Assembly: GCA_964368625.1 (NCBI GenBank)
Contig: CAYJBH010000006.1
Location: forward strand, 1 to 64,000
Direction: 5' to 3'
DNA length: 64,000 nucleotides
DNA from: CAYJBH01 sp964368625
GTDB lineage: Bacteria; Bacillota; Clostridia; Oscillospirales; Ruminococcaceae
Position numbers and translations under genes: made by a program. Below the pieces are notes generated by a model. That model did no database searches and was not told the DNA's origin. It was given only the letters and a program-made list of their open reading frames with translations. The stretch's first letter is position 1, and every line of letters begins with the position of its first letter. Of the stretch, positions 39,917 to 49,185 are shown piece by piece.

Positions 39917-41314
39917 CTAAATCTCTGCCAAAGCAGCTCCACACTCTTCCTGTAATCTATTAAGTGCAATGATATATATTCTTAGCGAAAACAAGAGTAG
40001 CTCAATGCTTACAGCTTCATCAGCGCCATGAATAATACCAACAAAGTCGGGATGTTCTTTGGGTTCCCCACCACCCATACCATAGCTTACGCAGTTATCC
40101 AGCTTTCTTGCATAGGTACCTCCGGACATTGTAACCGGTTCAGCTTTCTTTCCAATGGCATTATTATAAACATCACACAATATTCTAACCGGCTTTGAAG
40201 TTGGATCGGTAAATATCCCGTAGCTTACATGACCTTTGTTATAGCTATGATTGTTCTTTTCAGCAAAAATAGCAAGCTGTTCGTTTATATCCTCAGCTAC
40301 ACAGCCGAAGGGGGCCCTTATATTTATTCGTGTTATTATCTTCCCATCCTCTATACTAAACATAGACGGAACTACTGTTAGCGGTGAAAAATGTGGCATG
40401 GTTGCGGCAATCCCAATTTTCTCACCACTGCAATCTGAGCTAATCTGCTTAATTACACTTAGCACATCCTTTTCATCCGGAGTACAAAGGCTGTTGCTTA
40501 GTAGATAATCGATTAAAACATCGGCTGCGTTAATTGCTTTCCATGGGTCGGCAGTATGTCCACCGGTACCGTGAGCCGTTAATCTAAAGCAGTCACCCTC
40601 AACATCAACATCTACAGAATCGGTTGCGACCGGTTTCATATCTGCCTTAACTAGAGCCTCCGCCCTCTTGGGTATAACATTTCCTGCATCAGACCCCGTA
40701 AACTCCTTAATTGTAGTAAAAACCGCTTTACTCTCAAAACTACCCTCAATAACCGATTTTTCACCGTATCCTACCGGAAAATTACCATCCGGTGTAAAGG
40801 CAAAAAATGGAGGCTCATATAGGGCATTGTATCTATCCATATCGGTCATGCCCGTCTCTTCATCGCATCCAAAAATAGCACGCATGCTTAAATTTAGTGG
40901 ACGATCTTTAAAAAATAGTAGCGCAAACAATGAAAGCACGGAGGGCCCTTTATTGTCTGAAGCGCCTCTACCTAATAGATAACCTTCTCTATGAGTTAGG
41001 GTGAATGGGTCGGTATTCCACCCATCGCCAGCAGGAACAACATCAAGATGCGATAAGGTTGCTAGGTAATCCTCCCTCTCTCCTTTAAGCTGAGCGAACC
41101 CAAAGTATCCACCACCATCTATTGCATCGATTCCATACTTTTGTGCGGCATCAAGCATAATATCAAGAGCCTCTCTAACACCATCACCAAAAGGTGCTTT
41201 ATCTGATGTTGCCGATGAAGCAACACTTTTTGCGGCTATCAATCTTGTTAACAGCTCGATAATCTCATCCTTTTTCTCTGCTATAAAACAATCAACCTCA
41301 TGTTCAAAGGACAT
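39917..41314 (-). CDS. pepV: M20 family dipeptidase PepV
   Basis: 465-residue dizinc aminoacyl-dipeptidase. Zinc ligands appear in SHLDVVPAGDGW (His, about 88) and GRGASDNKGP (bridging Asp), with the catalytic Glu in FGCDEETGMTD; the lid domain contains HGTGGHTADPW, and the final GGTYARKLDN and HGADEAV hold the last ligands. It starts 6 nt after AAGGAG. Likely cytosolic cleavage of imported dipeptides. Confidence 0.93.
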   Translation of the reverse strand: MSFEHEVDCFIAEKKDEIIELLTRLIAAKSVASSATSDKAPFGDGVREALDIMLDAAQKYGIDAIDGGGYFGFAQLKGEREDYLATLSHLDVVPAGDGWNTDPFTLTHREGYLLGRGASDNKGPSVLSLFALLFFKDRPLNLSMRAIFGCDEETGMTDMDRYNALYEPPFFAFTPDGNFPVGYGEKSVIEGSFESKAVFTTIKEFTGSDAGNVIPKRAEALVKADMKPVATDSVDVDVEGDCFRLTAHGTGGHTADPWKAINAADVLIDYLLSNSLCTPDEKDVLSVIKQISSDCSGEKIGIAATMPHFSPLTVVPSMFSIEDGKIITRINIRAPFGCVAEDINEQLAIFAEKNNHSYNKGHVSYGIFTDPTSKPVRILCDVYNNAIGKKAEPVTMSGGTYARKLDNCVSYGMGGGEPKEHPDFVGIIHGADEAVSIELLLFSLRIYIIALNRLQEECGAALAEI

Positions 41315-41342
41315 AGTTTCTCCTTAATGTATTTTTGTTATT

Positions 41343-41371
41343 ATATTATCATAATCAGTATAATAATACAA
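41343..41371 (-). promoter_or_regulatory. pepV promoter
   Basis: TTGTAT (41371 to 41366), 17-bp spacer, TAATAT (41348 to 41343). Confidence 0.5.
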
Positions 41372-41417
41372 TCGTCATTTTAAACAAGCTTTATTCGTTT
41401 TATCTTAAGAAACATTA

Positions 41418-42653
41418 TTACCTTCTTTTTAGCTTTAACAACATAACATGAATAACAATTGCAAGTAGTGGAAATACTGCTGCCACTAATATTCCTAACC
41501 TGATCGCCTCGGATTCTAATATTTCACCTTGAACAGATGATGCTCCTGTTAAAAGAAGGGTGTCAACAACAAACCCAGTAAGCCACGGAGCAAATGCAGC
41601 GCCAATATCTCCCGCTGCTGCAAGTATTGCAAACATCCATGCACCCGCCTTTGGGAATCTATCCGCTGAAATAACTAATGTTCCCGGCCAGAGAAGGCTT
41701 GCACCAAAGCCACAAACAGCAATACCTATAAGGGTAACAAAGGTAACCGAAGAGAGCGCCGCTGTTAGATAGCATATAAAGGAAAGAATACTACCTGATA
41801 TAAGCAACTTATTAATGTTAAAATGTTCTGCAAATTTTCCGTGTAGAAGCCTTCCAAGTCCAAGCATCACGGCAAATCCACACATGCCAATTAAATCGCC
41901 CACAATTTTTGGAAGGTTTAGTGCTTTTTCTACAAAGGTAGAGGACCACTGGTTTAAAGTAACCTCGGTACCCGCTCCAAGAAAAATAGATAGCATGCAA
42001 AGGATGAATATTGGATGGAATATCATATCCTTCATCTTAACTACCTCGGTATGATGAGGAGTTGGAGGAAACGGCGCTACCCTAAACATAAAAAATGCTA
42101 TGGCCGGAACCAATGCCCAGAAGAATACAATAACAAACCAGTATTGGTGATCAACAACAAATAAAAAAATCGTTGTAATAATTATAGTTGCAACCTGACC
42201 CCATGCATAAAACGAGTGCATAAGGCTCATTGCACCTTCCTTGTTGTCACTCGGTAACGCATCTACTATCGGGCTCATAAGGATTTCTAGCAGTCCGCTA
42301 GCCATTGCAAATACAACTGTAGCAATTAGCAACCCTGCAAAAATGTTGTTAGCAAATAAAAAAGGTGTTAAACCTAATAGAATTAACCCAAAACATGCAA
42401 GAGCTGTTGTTGGCAAAGTAATTCTACGAAATCCTATTCTATCGATCGCACCCGAAAATATTAAATCAGCAGCAACCTGAGCTGTAAAGTTTACAGCAAC
42501 AAGTATTCCCAGATGTATATAAGATAATCCATATAAAGTTCTTAATGGAATAAACAGTATTGCTGTTAAATTGGTTACAATCGCCTGAACAAATATCCCC
42601 ACAAAACAGGACACCGTTGTTAACTTATATCTTTTTTCGTTCTTGTTCATCAT
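41418..42653 (-). CDS. Major facilitator superfamily transporter
   Basis: 411 residues, 12 predicted membrane helices, with the loop 2-3 pattern GAIDRIGFRR and a related GKFAEHFN after helix 8. The sequence resembles the FucP/NarK-like sugar or anion MFS group; substrate unknown. Start ATG 42653 or the adjoining ATG 42650, both directly after AGGAAG; the in-frame extension upstream falls in the hairpin at 42675-42718. It lies downstream of a Gfo/Idh oxidoreductase gene, separated by that hairpin. Confidence 0.88.
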   Translation of the reverse strand: MMNKNEKRYKLTTVSCFVGIFVQAIVTNLTAILFIPLRTLYGLSYIHLGILVAVNFTAQVAADLIFSGAIDRIGFRRITLPTTALACFGLILLGLTPFLFANNIFAGLLIATVVFAMASGLLEILMSPIVDALPSDNKEGAMSLMHSFYAWGQVATIIITTIFLFVVDHQYWFVIVFFWALVPAIAFFMFRVAPFPPTPHHTEVVKMKDMIFHPIFILCMLSIFLGAGTEVTLNQWSSTFVEKALNLPKIVGDLIGMCGFAVMLGLGRLLHGKFAEHFNINKLLISGSILSFICYLTAALSSVTFVTLIGIAVCGFGASLLWPGTLVISADRFPKAGAWMFAILAAAGDIGAAFAPWLTGFVVDTLLLTGASSVQGEILESEAIRLGILVAAVFPLLAIVIHVMLLKLKRR

Positions 42654-42674
42654 TCTTCCTTTTACTTTAACAAA

Positions 42675-42718
42675 ATAACACTCTGCTATCACTGTTTTTG
42701 TTGACAGCAGGGTGTTAT
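42675..42718 (-). terminator. Hairpin between oxidoreductase and MFS genes
   Basis: ATAACAC...GTGTTAT outer arms with an inner CTGCT/AGCAG stem (one mismatch, one G-U), followed on the minus strand by a TTTTG tract. Either a terminator of the upstream gene or an attenuator for the MFS gene. Confidence 0.5.
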
Positions 42719-42804
42719 ACATTATATTACTTGTACCGAAATTTCTGGGAATATTTACAACCCAAACTTAATTTTTACAGTTCCTTATATCGGTAAACCC
42801 AACA

Positions 42805-43893
42805 CTATTTGTTGAAGTAGAAGGGCTCTCCGGTTTTTGCTGAAACATATATTGCCTCTAGTATCTGAGATACTACGCAGGCCTGCTCCGGTGTTACCAA
42901 CGGATCGGTGTCGTTCTTAATGCAGTCTATCCACATTCTTGCCTCAACCGCCTGAGGCGAATTGTCGGCGCCTTCATAAAAGGCTACTCCGCCGGCAGAG
43001 CAATCTGGAGTTGTTACATACTGCTTATCAAACTCAACACCGTTAAGTGTTACAACATTGTTAATAATCTCCGCGCCGGATTTAACGCCGTGTAGCATGC
43101 AGCTACCTTCCTGAATTGGATTTGCAATATTAATAGCCCAGCTGGCATCCAGTGTTACTGTTGAACCATCTTCCATTACAATGAATGCAACGGAAGAATC
43201 TTCAAGAGTGTGTGCTCCATCTTCCCAGCCGCCCCAAGGATTACCCTGGTCTGCGCCTTCAATCTTTTTATAGGTTGTTCCAACAACCATCTTTGGCTTA
43301 TAGTTATTCATCATCCAAAGTGTTAAGTCAAGCGAGTGTGTACCAATATCTATAATAGGTCCACCGCCTTGTTCCTCAGCATTTAGGAACACTCCCCAGT
43401 TTGGAGTTCCGCGACGACGAATAGCAAGAGCTTTTGCATAGTAGATATCGCCAAGACGTCCGCTATCAACAACAGATTTAAGATAGGTACTCTCCTGTTT
43501 AAAACGATGTTGGTATCCAACGGTAAGTTTTTTGCCGGTTTCCTTTGCAGCCTTAACCATCTCAACTGCCTCAGCTGCAGTTTTTGCCATAGGCTTCTCA
43601 CACATAACGTGTTTTCCTGCCTTCATAGAAGCAATAGAGATTTCGGCATGAGATTTATTTGGGGTGCAAACATGGATCACCTCGATTGAGCTATCCTTAA
43701 TCAGTTCTTTGTAATCGGTGTAAACCTTAGCATCTGCTGTACCATAATCCTTTGCAGCCTTTTCGGCACGTTCCTCAATTATGTCACAGAACGCAACCAT
43801 TTCAATATCGCTAAGACCTTTTAATGACGGCATATGCTTGCCGTTTGCAATACCGCCGCAACCAATAATTCCAATTTTCAACTTCTTTTCCAT
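42805..43893 (-). CDS. Gfo/Idh/MocA family oxidoreductase
   Basis: 362 residues: N-terminal Rossmann domain (KLKIGIIGCGGIANGKHMPSL, about 3-24) and the family motif CEKPMAKTAAEAV with the conserved Lys (about 98), then an alpha/beta C-terminal domain with DIGTHSLDLTLWMM holding the catalytic His region. Acts on a sugar or inositol derivative with NAD(P). It is divergent from an AraC regulator 106 bp away and upstream of an MFS transporter, suggesting a small sugar-use locus. Confidence 0.92.
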   Translation of the reverse strand: MEKKLKIGIIGCGGIANGKHMPSLKGLSDIEMVAFCDIIEERAEKAAKDYGTADAKVYTDYKELIKDSSIEVIHVCTPNKSHAEISIASMKAGKHVMCEKPMAKTAAEAVEMVKAAKETGKKLTVGYQHRFKQESTYLKSVVDSGRLGDIYYAKALAIRRRGTPNWGVFLNAEEQGGGPIIDIGTHSLDLTLWMMNNYKPKMVVGTTYKKIEGADQGNPWGGWEDGAHTLEDSSVAFIVMEDGSTVTLDASWAINIANPIQEGSCMLHGVKSGAEIINNVVTLNGVEFDKQYVTTPDCSAGGVAFYEGADNSPQAVEARMWIDCIKNDTDPLVTPEQACVVSQILEAIYVSAKTGEPFYFNK

Positions 43894-43999
43894 ATCATTA
43901 TATCCTTTGTAAAATTCACGATTTTACTCTATCATAATTGCCCGAATTGTGATATAATATTTTTGTTAGAAAATACTATTATTTTGTCATGAGGTTTAT

Positions 44000-44887
44000 G
44001 TGGATTATTATGTAGAAAAATTAATTGAAGGAGAAAATGGTTTAATTTTTCCTTTTGAATGCTTTGAGGTTTATCATAATGGACGACACAACCTTGTTAA
44101 ACCTCATGTTCATAATTATATCGAAATTCTATACTGCACAAAAGGCGGTATGATAATTGTTGTTAACGGTATTAAGTATGAACTAAATGTTGGCGACATG
44201 ATAATTATTAACTCAAAAGAAATACATTCAACATATAGTAACGACGATGAAGTGACCTGTTACACCATGTTAAAATTTTCTCCGGAAATTCTTTACTCCA
44301 CAACAGCCTCTTTCTATGAGGCAAAATATGTTTTACCCTTTACCCTTAGCAGTTCAACGCATCAAAAGCTTTTTAAATCTACCGAGATTGAACAAACGGT
44401 TATTCCCGCTATGTTAAAAAGAATTTTAACAGAATACTGCGAAAAAAAATACGGCTATGAGTTGGCCGTACGTGCTAGTATATGCGAGATGTTTTTATAC
44501 ATATTGAGAAGCTGGCATCTTTTAGGGATAGACTTAAATCTCGGTATTAACACAAATCGTGCAGACGGAGCTAGACTACAGGGTGTTTTTGAGCATGTTG
44601 AAAAAAACTTTCATCGTGAAATTAAGGTTGAGGAGCTTGCTGTTATTTGCAACATGAGCTATTCATATTTTTCACGTTATTTTAAATCGGTAACAAACAC
44701 CAACATCACCGAGTACATTAACCATGTTAGGATTAATGAAGCCTTAAGGTTACTTACAGAATCCGACCTGAACATAACCGAAGTTGCATTCGAGGTCGGA
44801 TTTTCCAGCAGTAGCTATTTTATCCATCAATTTAAGTTGCAAAAGGGAATGACTCCTAAACAGTTCACCCTAAAAATGTCGGTTTAA
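44000..44887 (+). CDS. AraC-family regulator with cupin sensor
   Basis: 295 residues, GTG start 5 nt after GAGG. The N-terminal cupin (about 25-110; HVHNYIEILYCTKGGMIIVVNG) is followed by the C-terminal double HTH (IKVEELAVICNMSYSYFSRYF and NITEVAFEVGFSSSSYFIHQF, ending KGMTPKQFT). Divergent from the Gfo/Idh gene, which it probably controls. Its last 4 bp overlap the convergent trxB stop. Confidence 0.92.
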   Translation: MDYYVEKLIEGENGLIFPFECFEVYHNGRHNLVKPHVHNYIEILYCTKGGMIIVVNGIKYELNVGDMIIINSKEIHSTYSNDDEVTCYTMLKFSPEILYSTTASFYEAKYVLPFTLSSSTHQKLFKSTEIEQTVIPAMLKRILTEYCEKKYGYELAVRASICEMFLYILRSWHLLGIDLNLGINTNRADGARLQGVFEHVEKNFHREIKVEELAVICNMSYSYFSRYFKSVTNTNITEYINHVRINEALRLLTESDLNITEVAFEVGFSSSSYFIHQFKLQKGMTPKQFTLKMSV

Positions 44888-45792
44888 TAACCATATAGCT
44901 TATGGCGGATAGATGTTATTGCATTAGCACCATCGGATACTGCAGTGGATATCTGCCTTAATGGTTTTGTTCTCAAATCACCTGCAACATAAAGTCCTTT
45001 TTGCGAACTCTCGCAATCCTCGCCGGCTATAACATAGCCACTTTCGTTTAGTTCTACTATATCCTTAACCAGCTCGGTTTTCGGCGTAGTACCAACAGCG
45101 ATAAACGCGCCGTTTACCGGGAGATTTTTTGTGTTGCCGTCGTTATAAAGCAGCTCTAAAGAATCTATCTTTTCGTTACCATTAACCTCGGTTACCTTAC
45201 AGTTCCAAATAATTTCAACATTCTCACACTCAAAAAGTTTCTTTTCGAGATATGCCCCTGCGCGAAGTTTATCACGGCGATGGATAAGATAAACCTTCTC
45301 ACAAAGTGCAGAAAGGTATATAGCATCCTCAACGGCGGTATAACTTCCACCTACTACAGCGGTTGTTTTGCCCTTATAAAAAGCTCCATCACAGGTTGCA
45401 CAATAGGAGACTCCTTTGCCACGTAATCTCTCCTCACCTTCAACGCCCAGCATTCTATTTTCTGCGCCACTAGCTAGAAGAACGGTGCGAGTTTCAACTT
45501 CGCCCCCATCAATCTTTACAATAAAGCTATCACCCTGCTTTTCTATTGCAGAAACCGATGCAGTGTTTATATTAACACCCATCTTGTTTACATGTTCCTG
45601 AAACTTCATTCCCATATCGAATCCGTTTATTCCGGGCATACCGAGGTAGTTATCAACCTCATAGGTGGTAAGAACCTGTCCGCCACCCATATAGTTGCTT
45701 TCATATATTTCAAGATCTAATCCTGCACGTATTGCATATACAGCCGCCGATAAACCTGCCGGCCCTGCCCCAATAATTATTAAATCCTTCAC
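44884..45792 (-). CDS. trxB: Thioredoxin reductase
   Basis: 302-residue FAD enzyme passing electrons from NADPH to thioredoxin. FAD loop GAGPAGLSAAVYA is at about 8-20, redox CATC in SYCATCDGAFYKG at about 132-135, the NADPH loop GGSYTAVEDA at about 155, and the closing GLYVAGDLRTKPLRQISTAVSDGA binds FAD. The NADPH site has HRRDKLRA, the usual Arg-rich pattern. SD AGGAGGG precedes it. No thioredoxin gene is adjacent. Confidence 0.94.
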   Translation of the reverse strand: MKDLIIIGAGPAGLSAAVYAIRAGLDLEIYESNYMGGGQVLTTYEVDNYLGMPGINGFDMGMKFQEHVNKMGVNINTASVSAIEKQGDSFIVKIDGGEVETRTVLLASGAENRMLGVEGEERLRGKGVSYCATCDGAFYKGKTTAVVGGSYTAVEDAIYLSALCEKVYLIHRRDKLRAGAYLEKKLFECENVEIIWNCKVTEVNGNEKIDSLELLYNDGNTKNLPVNGAFIAVGTTPKTELVKDIVELNESGYVIAGEDCESSQKGLYVAGDLRTKPLRQISTAVSDGANAITSIRHKLYGY

Positions 45793-45821
45793 GGATACCC
45801 TCCTTTACTAAAAATAAAACA

Positions 45822-45854
45822 AAAAGGAGGAAAGCTTGCCACCTTCCTCCTTTT
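45822..45854 (-). terminator. Terminator of the class II aldolase gene
   Basis: AAAAGGAGGAA (45822-45832) pairs with TTCCTCCTTTT (45844-45854); read on minus it is followed by TTTGTTTTATTTTTAG. It separates the aldolase gene from trxB. Confidence 0.8.
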
Positions 45855-45868
45855 ATATTACTTATTTA

Positions 45869-46732
45869 TTAGGCCTTGCCAACAGATCCAAACAGCTCCA
45901 TCTTTTCGATTACTGTTTTCTTAATTGCTGCTGTACCCGGTGCAAGCAGTTTGCGGGGATCGAAGCCTTTGCCTTCTTTATCCTTACCAGCTTCAACATA
46001 CTCACGTGTAGCGGCAGCAAAGCTTAGCTGGCACTCGGTGTTAACATTAATCTTGCTAACGCCTAATGAGATTGCCTTCTTTATCATTTCTTCAGGGATA
46101 CCTGTACCGCCATGAAGAACAAGTGGCATATCCGGAACTGCCTTCTGAATTTCTGCAAGTGCATCAAAATCAAGACCAGCCCAGTTATCTGGATACTTAC
46201 CATGTATATTACCGATACCAGCAGCAAGAAGATCGATTCCAAGCGATGCTAGCTGAGCACATTCTTCAGCACTGGCGATATCGCCGCGACCCATAACACC
46301 ATCTTCCTCGCCACCGATAGAACCAACTTCACCTTCAACGGTGATACCAAGGCTGTGTGCATATGTTACTATCTCTTTTGTCTTTTCAATGTTCTCTTCT
46401 ATTGAGTAGTGAGAGCCATCAAACATAACGCTGGAAAAACCTGCCTCAATGCAAGCTTTTGCGCCTTCAAAGCTACCATGATCAAGGTGAAGTGCTACAG
46501 GAACTGTAATTTTCATTTCCTCAACAGCAGCCTTAACCATTGCAGTTACGGTTTTATAACCGCACATATATTTACCGGCACCCTCTGAAACACCGAGGAT
46601 AATTGGTGAACGAACCTCTTCTGCTGCCTGCAAAGCACCCTTAATCCACTCAAGGTTATTAATGTTAATGTGAGCTACAGCATAATGATTTTCGTGTGCC
46701 TTTTTTAGCATATCGTTTAAATTTACTAGCAT
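45869..46732 (-). CDS. fba: Class II fructose-bisphosphate aldolase
   Basis: 287 residues, zinc-dependent aldolase of glycolysis. HLDHGSFEGAKACIEAGFSSVMFDGSH carries the first zinc His and catalytic Asp, GEVGSIGGEEDGV, GNIHGKYP and VLHGGTGIPEEMIKKAI the others, and INVNTECQ the phosphate site. The pattern fits the FbaA/ketose-bisphosphate aldolase group; tagatose-bisphosphate aldolase is the alternative. It has its own promoter and terminator, consistent with a core glycolytic gene. Confidence 0.93.
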   Translation of the reverse strand: MLVNLNDMLKKAHENHYAVAHININNLEWIKGALQAAEEVRSPIILGVSEGAGKYMCGYKTVTAMVKAAVEEMKITVPVALHLDHGSFEGAKACIEAGFSSVMFDGSHYSIEENIEKTKEIVTYAHSLGITVEGEVGSIGGEEDGVMGRGDIASAEECAQLASLGIDLLAAGIGNIHGKYPDNWAGLDFDALAEIQKAVPDMPLVLHGGTGIPEEMIKKAISLGVSKINVNTECQLSFAAATREYVEAGKDKEGKGFDPRKLLAPGTAAIKKTVIEKMELFGSVGKA

Positions 46733-46764
46733 AAAAAAATTCTCCTAAAAACTTCTTACTCCTG

Positions 46765-46793
46765 ATTATAACCTATATTTAAACAAAAATCAA
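46765..46793 (-). promoter_or_regulatory. fba promoter
   Basis: TTGATT (46793 to 46788), 17-bp spacer, TATAAT (46770 to 46765). Confidence 0.6.
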
Positions 46794-46822
46794 TCCATTA
46801 TTTTCATTTAAAAGCAAATATG

Positions 46823-47692
46823 TTAACCGTTACCGGAAAGATCGGCAAGTTCCTGGGCAATCTTTAAACCTGTTGGTGTAATGGCTAGTCCTCCGAGAGC
46901 CGTTTCCTTTAATGTTATGTTCATGCTGTCGCCAACCTGTTTCATTGCTATAATCACCTCATCTACCGGAATCATGCTCTTAACGTTGCAAAGGGCAAGT
47001 TCGGCTGCAAATATTGCATTTACTGCGGCAGATCCGTTTCGCTTTATGCAGGGACAAACTACAAGACCAGCAACCGGATCGCAAACTAATCCCATAACGA
47101 ACTTTAAGGCAAGGGCTACTGCATTGCCACACTGCTCTGCATCACCACCCATAATTTCCGTTACCGCAGAGGCGGCCATTGCAGAGGCCGACCCAATCTC
47201 AGCCTGACAGCCACCTGAAGCTCCGGCTATTCCTACAACATCAGCTATAACCATTCCTACTCCTGAGGCATTAATCAGGCCGTTAATCAGCTGTTGTTCC
47301 GAAATACATCGATGCTTTTCAAGCGACATTAAAACCCCCGGCAAAACTCCACAAGCGCCTGCCGTAGGAGCGGCAACTATAACACCCATTCCTGCACTAT
47401 TTTGAGCAATCTGCAATGCCATAGCAGAAGCATCTGCCATTAACGGAGAAAGAAGCGAGCCAAATTCGGGAGAGCCTTTATACTGCTCTGCTGCATCTCC
47501 AACCATGCTACATCTTAACGGCACTTCCTTTGGAGGTACTGCCGACTCCTTCATTCTAACAAGTATTTTTGAAGTTCTATCAATTATCTGCTCCGGATCT
47601 ATGCTTAATTTTTCGGCCTCACTTTGCAAAACTGCTCCTGAAAAGGAAACCCCTTGTTTACTGGCTATATTAATATAATCCTGAACTTTCAT
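46823..47692 (-). CDS. sdaAA: L-serine dehydratase, iron-sulfur-dependent, alpha subunit
   Basis: 289 residues; with the beta subunit it converts L-serine to pyruvate and ammonia using a 4Fe-4S cluster. Cluster Cys candidates are in APTAGACGVLPG, LVCDPVAGLVVCPCIKRN, and the ASGGCQAEIGSASAMAA region is typical. ATG 47692 lies 9 nt after AGGAG; a GTG at 47701 overlaps the SD and is less likely. It starts 12 bp after the beta subunit stop, in the two-subunit Firmicutes arrangement. Confidence 0.95.
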   Translation of the reverse strand: MKVQDYINIASKQGVSFSGAVLQSEAEKLSIDPEQIIDRTSKILVRMKESAVPPKEVPLRCSMVGDAAEQYKGSPEFGSLLSPLMADASAMALQIAQNSAGMGVIVAAPTAGACGVLPGVLMSLEKHRCISEQQLINGLINASGVGMVIADVVGIAGASGGCQAEIGSASAMAASAVTEIMGGDAEQCGNAVALALKFVMGLVCDPVAGLVVCPCIKRNGSAAVNAIFAAELALCNVKSMIPVDEVIIAMKQVGDSMNITLKETALGGLAITPTGLKIAQELADLSGNG

Positions 47693-47704
47693 AATATTCA
47701 CTCC

Positions 47705-48364
47705 TTAGTCTAAAAACGGTGCAATATCTATCACCCTGTTTACATGCCTTATTAATCTTAGCTGCTGCTCTGCCTTTTTAGGCAATGCTTGATCAGATTC
47801 TATAACCATTATCGCCGATTTACCATACCTAAAAAGTTTCATAAAAGCAATGTTAACTTCATACTGTGCAAAAACAGATGTAACGCCGGACATAACGCCG
47901 CTTTTATCCTCATTAAATACAACTGTAGTAAAGTATTCAGTAGTAAAAGAAACCTCTGCATCATCTATCTTTACTACATTAATAGATCCGCCGCCAACAG
48001 ATTCTACCGTCACCGTAATTTCGCTGTCGTCACAAGCGCAAAGGTGAATTTTAACGGTGTTTGGATGAGCAGTTTCCAGATTGTCGACAACTATCTTATA
48101 GTCTATTCCAGACTGTGTAGCAAGCAGATGGCTGTTTGGAATTCTTATATCTGCAGGCTTAAATTCTAAAAGGCCACCTAAAATTGCACAGTCTGTTCCA
48201 TGTCCGTAATACGTTTTAGCAAAAGATCCATAAAGAGTAATCTCAGCAGATTTTATTGGCATTCCAAGAAGGCGTGCCGCAACATTACCGGCACGAACCG
48301 CCCCTGCTGTGTGTGAGGAGGATGGACCAATCATAACAGGACCTAAAATATCAAATATATTCAT
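47705..48364 (-). CDS. sdaAB: L-serine dehydratase, iron-sulfur-dependent, beta subunit
   Basis: 219 residues beginning MNIFDILGPVMIGPSSSHTAGAVRAG, the family signature, with a C-terminal ACT domain (about 145-219; VVFNEDKSGVMSGVTSVFAQYEVNIAFMKLF) that may sense serine. ATG 48364 follows AAAGG; the longer frame upstream lacks an SD. First gene of the sdaAB-sdaAA operon. Confidence 0.95.
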   Translation of the reverse strand: MNIFDILGPVMIGPSSSHTAGAVRAGNVAARLLGMPIKSAEITLYGSFAKTYYGHGTDCAILGGLLEFKPADIRIPNSHLLATQSGIDYKIVVDNLETAHPNTVKIHLCACDDSEITVTVESVGGGSINVVKIDDAEVSFTTEYFTTVVFNEDKSGVMSGVTSVFAQYEVNIAFMKLFRYGKSAIMVIESDQALPKKAEQQLRLIRHVNRVIDIAPFLD

Positions 48365-48398
48365 AAGCACCTTTAAAATTAACAACATTAATATATAT

Positions 48399-48427
48399 AA
48401 TATACCAAAAATACATTGCTATGTAAA
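48399..48427 (-). promoter_or_regulatory. sdaAB-sdaAA promoter
   Basis: TTTACA (48427 to 48422), 17-bp spacer, TATATT (48404 to 48399). Confidence 0.55.
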
Positions 48428-48504
48428 CATAAAGTGCAAAAAATGTATAATAATATCACACAAAGACATAATAATGCTATCGACCATTATTGAAAGGGAT
48501 GTAT

Positions 48505-48993
48505 ATGACTTTTAATCAAAAGGAAACTAATCTATTAAAAGATCTCGTTAACGAAGAGAAGTTGTGTGTTGAAAAATATTGCAATTATAAGGAGCAGGCT
48601 TACGACAAACAGCTCTCTAAAATGTTTGAGCAGTTAGAACAGCATGAGCTTGGCCACCATCAATCATTATGCGAGCTTCAATCCGGAAGCATTCCAAAAC
48701 AGATGAAGCAACAAAAAGCATCTGCCGCTTCTTCATCCAAAAAGGCCTCAAAGCCTGCTAAGCCCAAAGAAACCTACACCAAGAGCTGTAAATCTGAATC
48801 TAAGAAAAATGACAGCTATCTTTGTAGCGATAGCTTAGCTACCGAGAAAAGAGTATCAGCATTATATGATACCTGCATTTTTGAGTTTCGTGACCCTAAG
48901 GTAAGAGAATTTTTAAATGGCATTCAAAAATCCGAACAAAACCATGGTGAAGAGATAGCTGAATATATGATGACTAATAACATGATATCTTAA
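48505..48993 (+). CDS. CotF-like (ferritin-like) spore coat protein
   Basis: 162 residues. The N half (about 3-58; NLLKDLVNEEKLCVEKYCNYKEQA) and C half (about 108-160; LATEKRVSALYDTCIFEFRDPKVREFL) each look like half of a ferritin-like four-helix bundle as in coat F proteins. Between them lies a Lys/Ser-rich, disordered insertion (about 65-105, with KKASKPAKPKETYTKS). ATG 48505 lies 6 nt after AAAGGG; an earlier frame start at 48490 precedes the SD. Consistent with a spore former. Confidence 0.75.
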   Translation: MTFNQKETNLLKDLVNEEKLCVEKYCNYKEQAYDKQLSKMFEQLEQHELGHHQSLCELQSGSIPKQMKQQKASAASSSKKASKPAKPKETYTKSCKSESKKNDSYLCSDSLATEKRVSALYDTCIFEFRDPKVREFLNGIQKSEQNHGEEIAEYMMTNNMIS

Positions 48994-49000
48994 AACATAA

Positions 49001-49033
49001 AAACCGTGACAGTTAAATTAATTGTCACGGTTT
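49001..49033 (+). terminator. Terminator of the CotF-like gene
   Basis: AAACCGTGACA (49001-49011) pairs with TGTCACGGTTT (49023-49033), followed by GTGTTTA. Confidence 0.75.
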
Positions 49034-49057
49034 GTGTTTAAAAAGTAAATCTTTAGA

Positions 49058-49086
49058 TTGATTTTATTGTAGATTTATAGTATAAT
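49058..49086 (+). promoter_or_regulatory. Promoter of the GDSL hydrolase gene
   Basis: TTGATT (49058-49063), 17-bp spacer, TATAAT (49081-49086), about 100 bp before the ATG. Confidence 0.6.
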
Positions 49087-49185
49087 ATAAAAGATTACTT
49101 TTTAATCATGCAACTTGGCAAATTAAACAAATGCTATAATTTGCATGTTCAGTAACATTTGGTTTTATTCGGAGGATACTAATTA

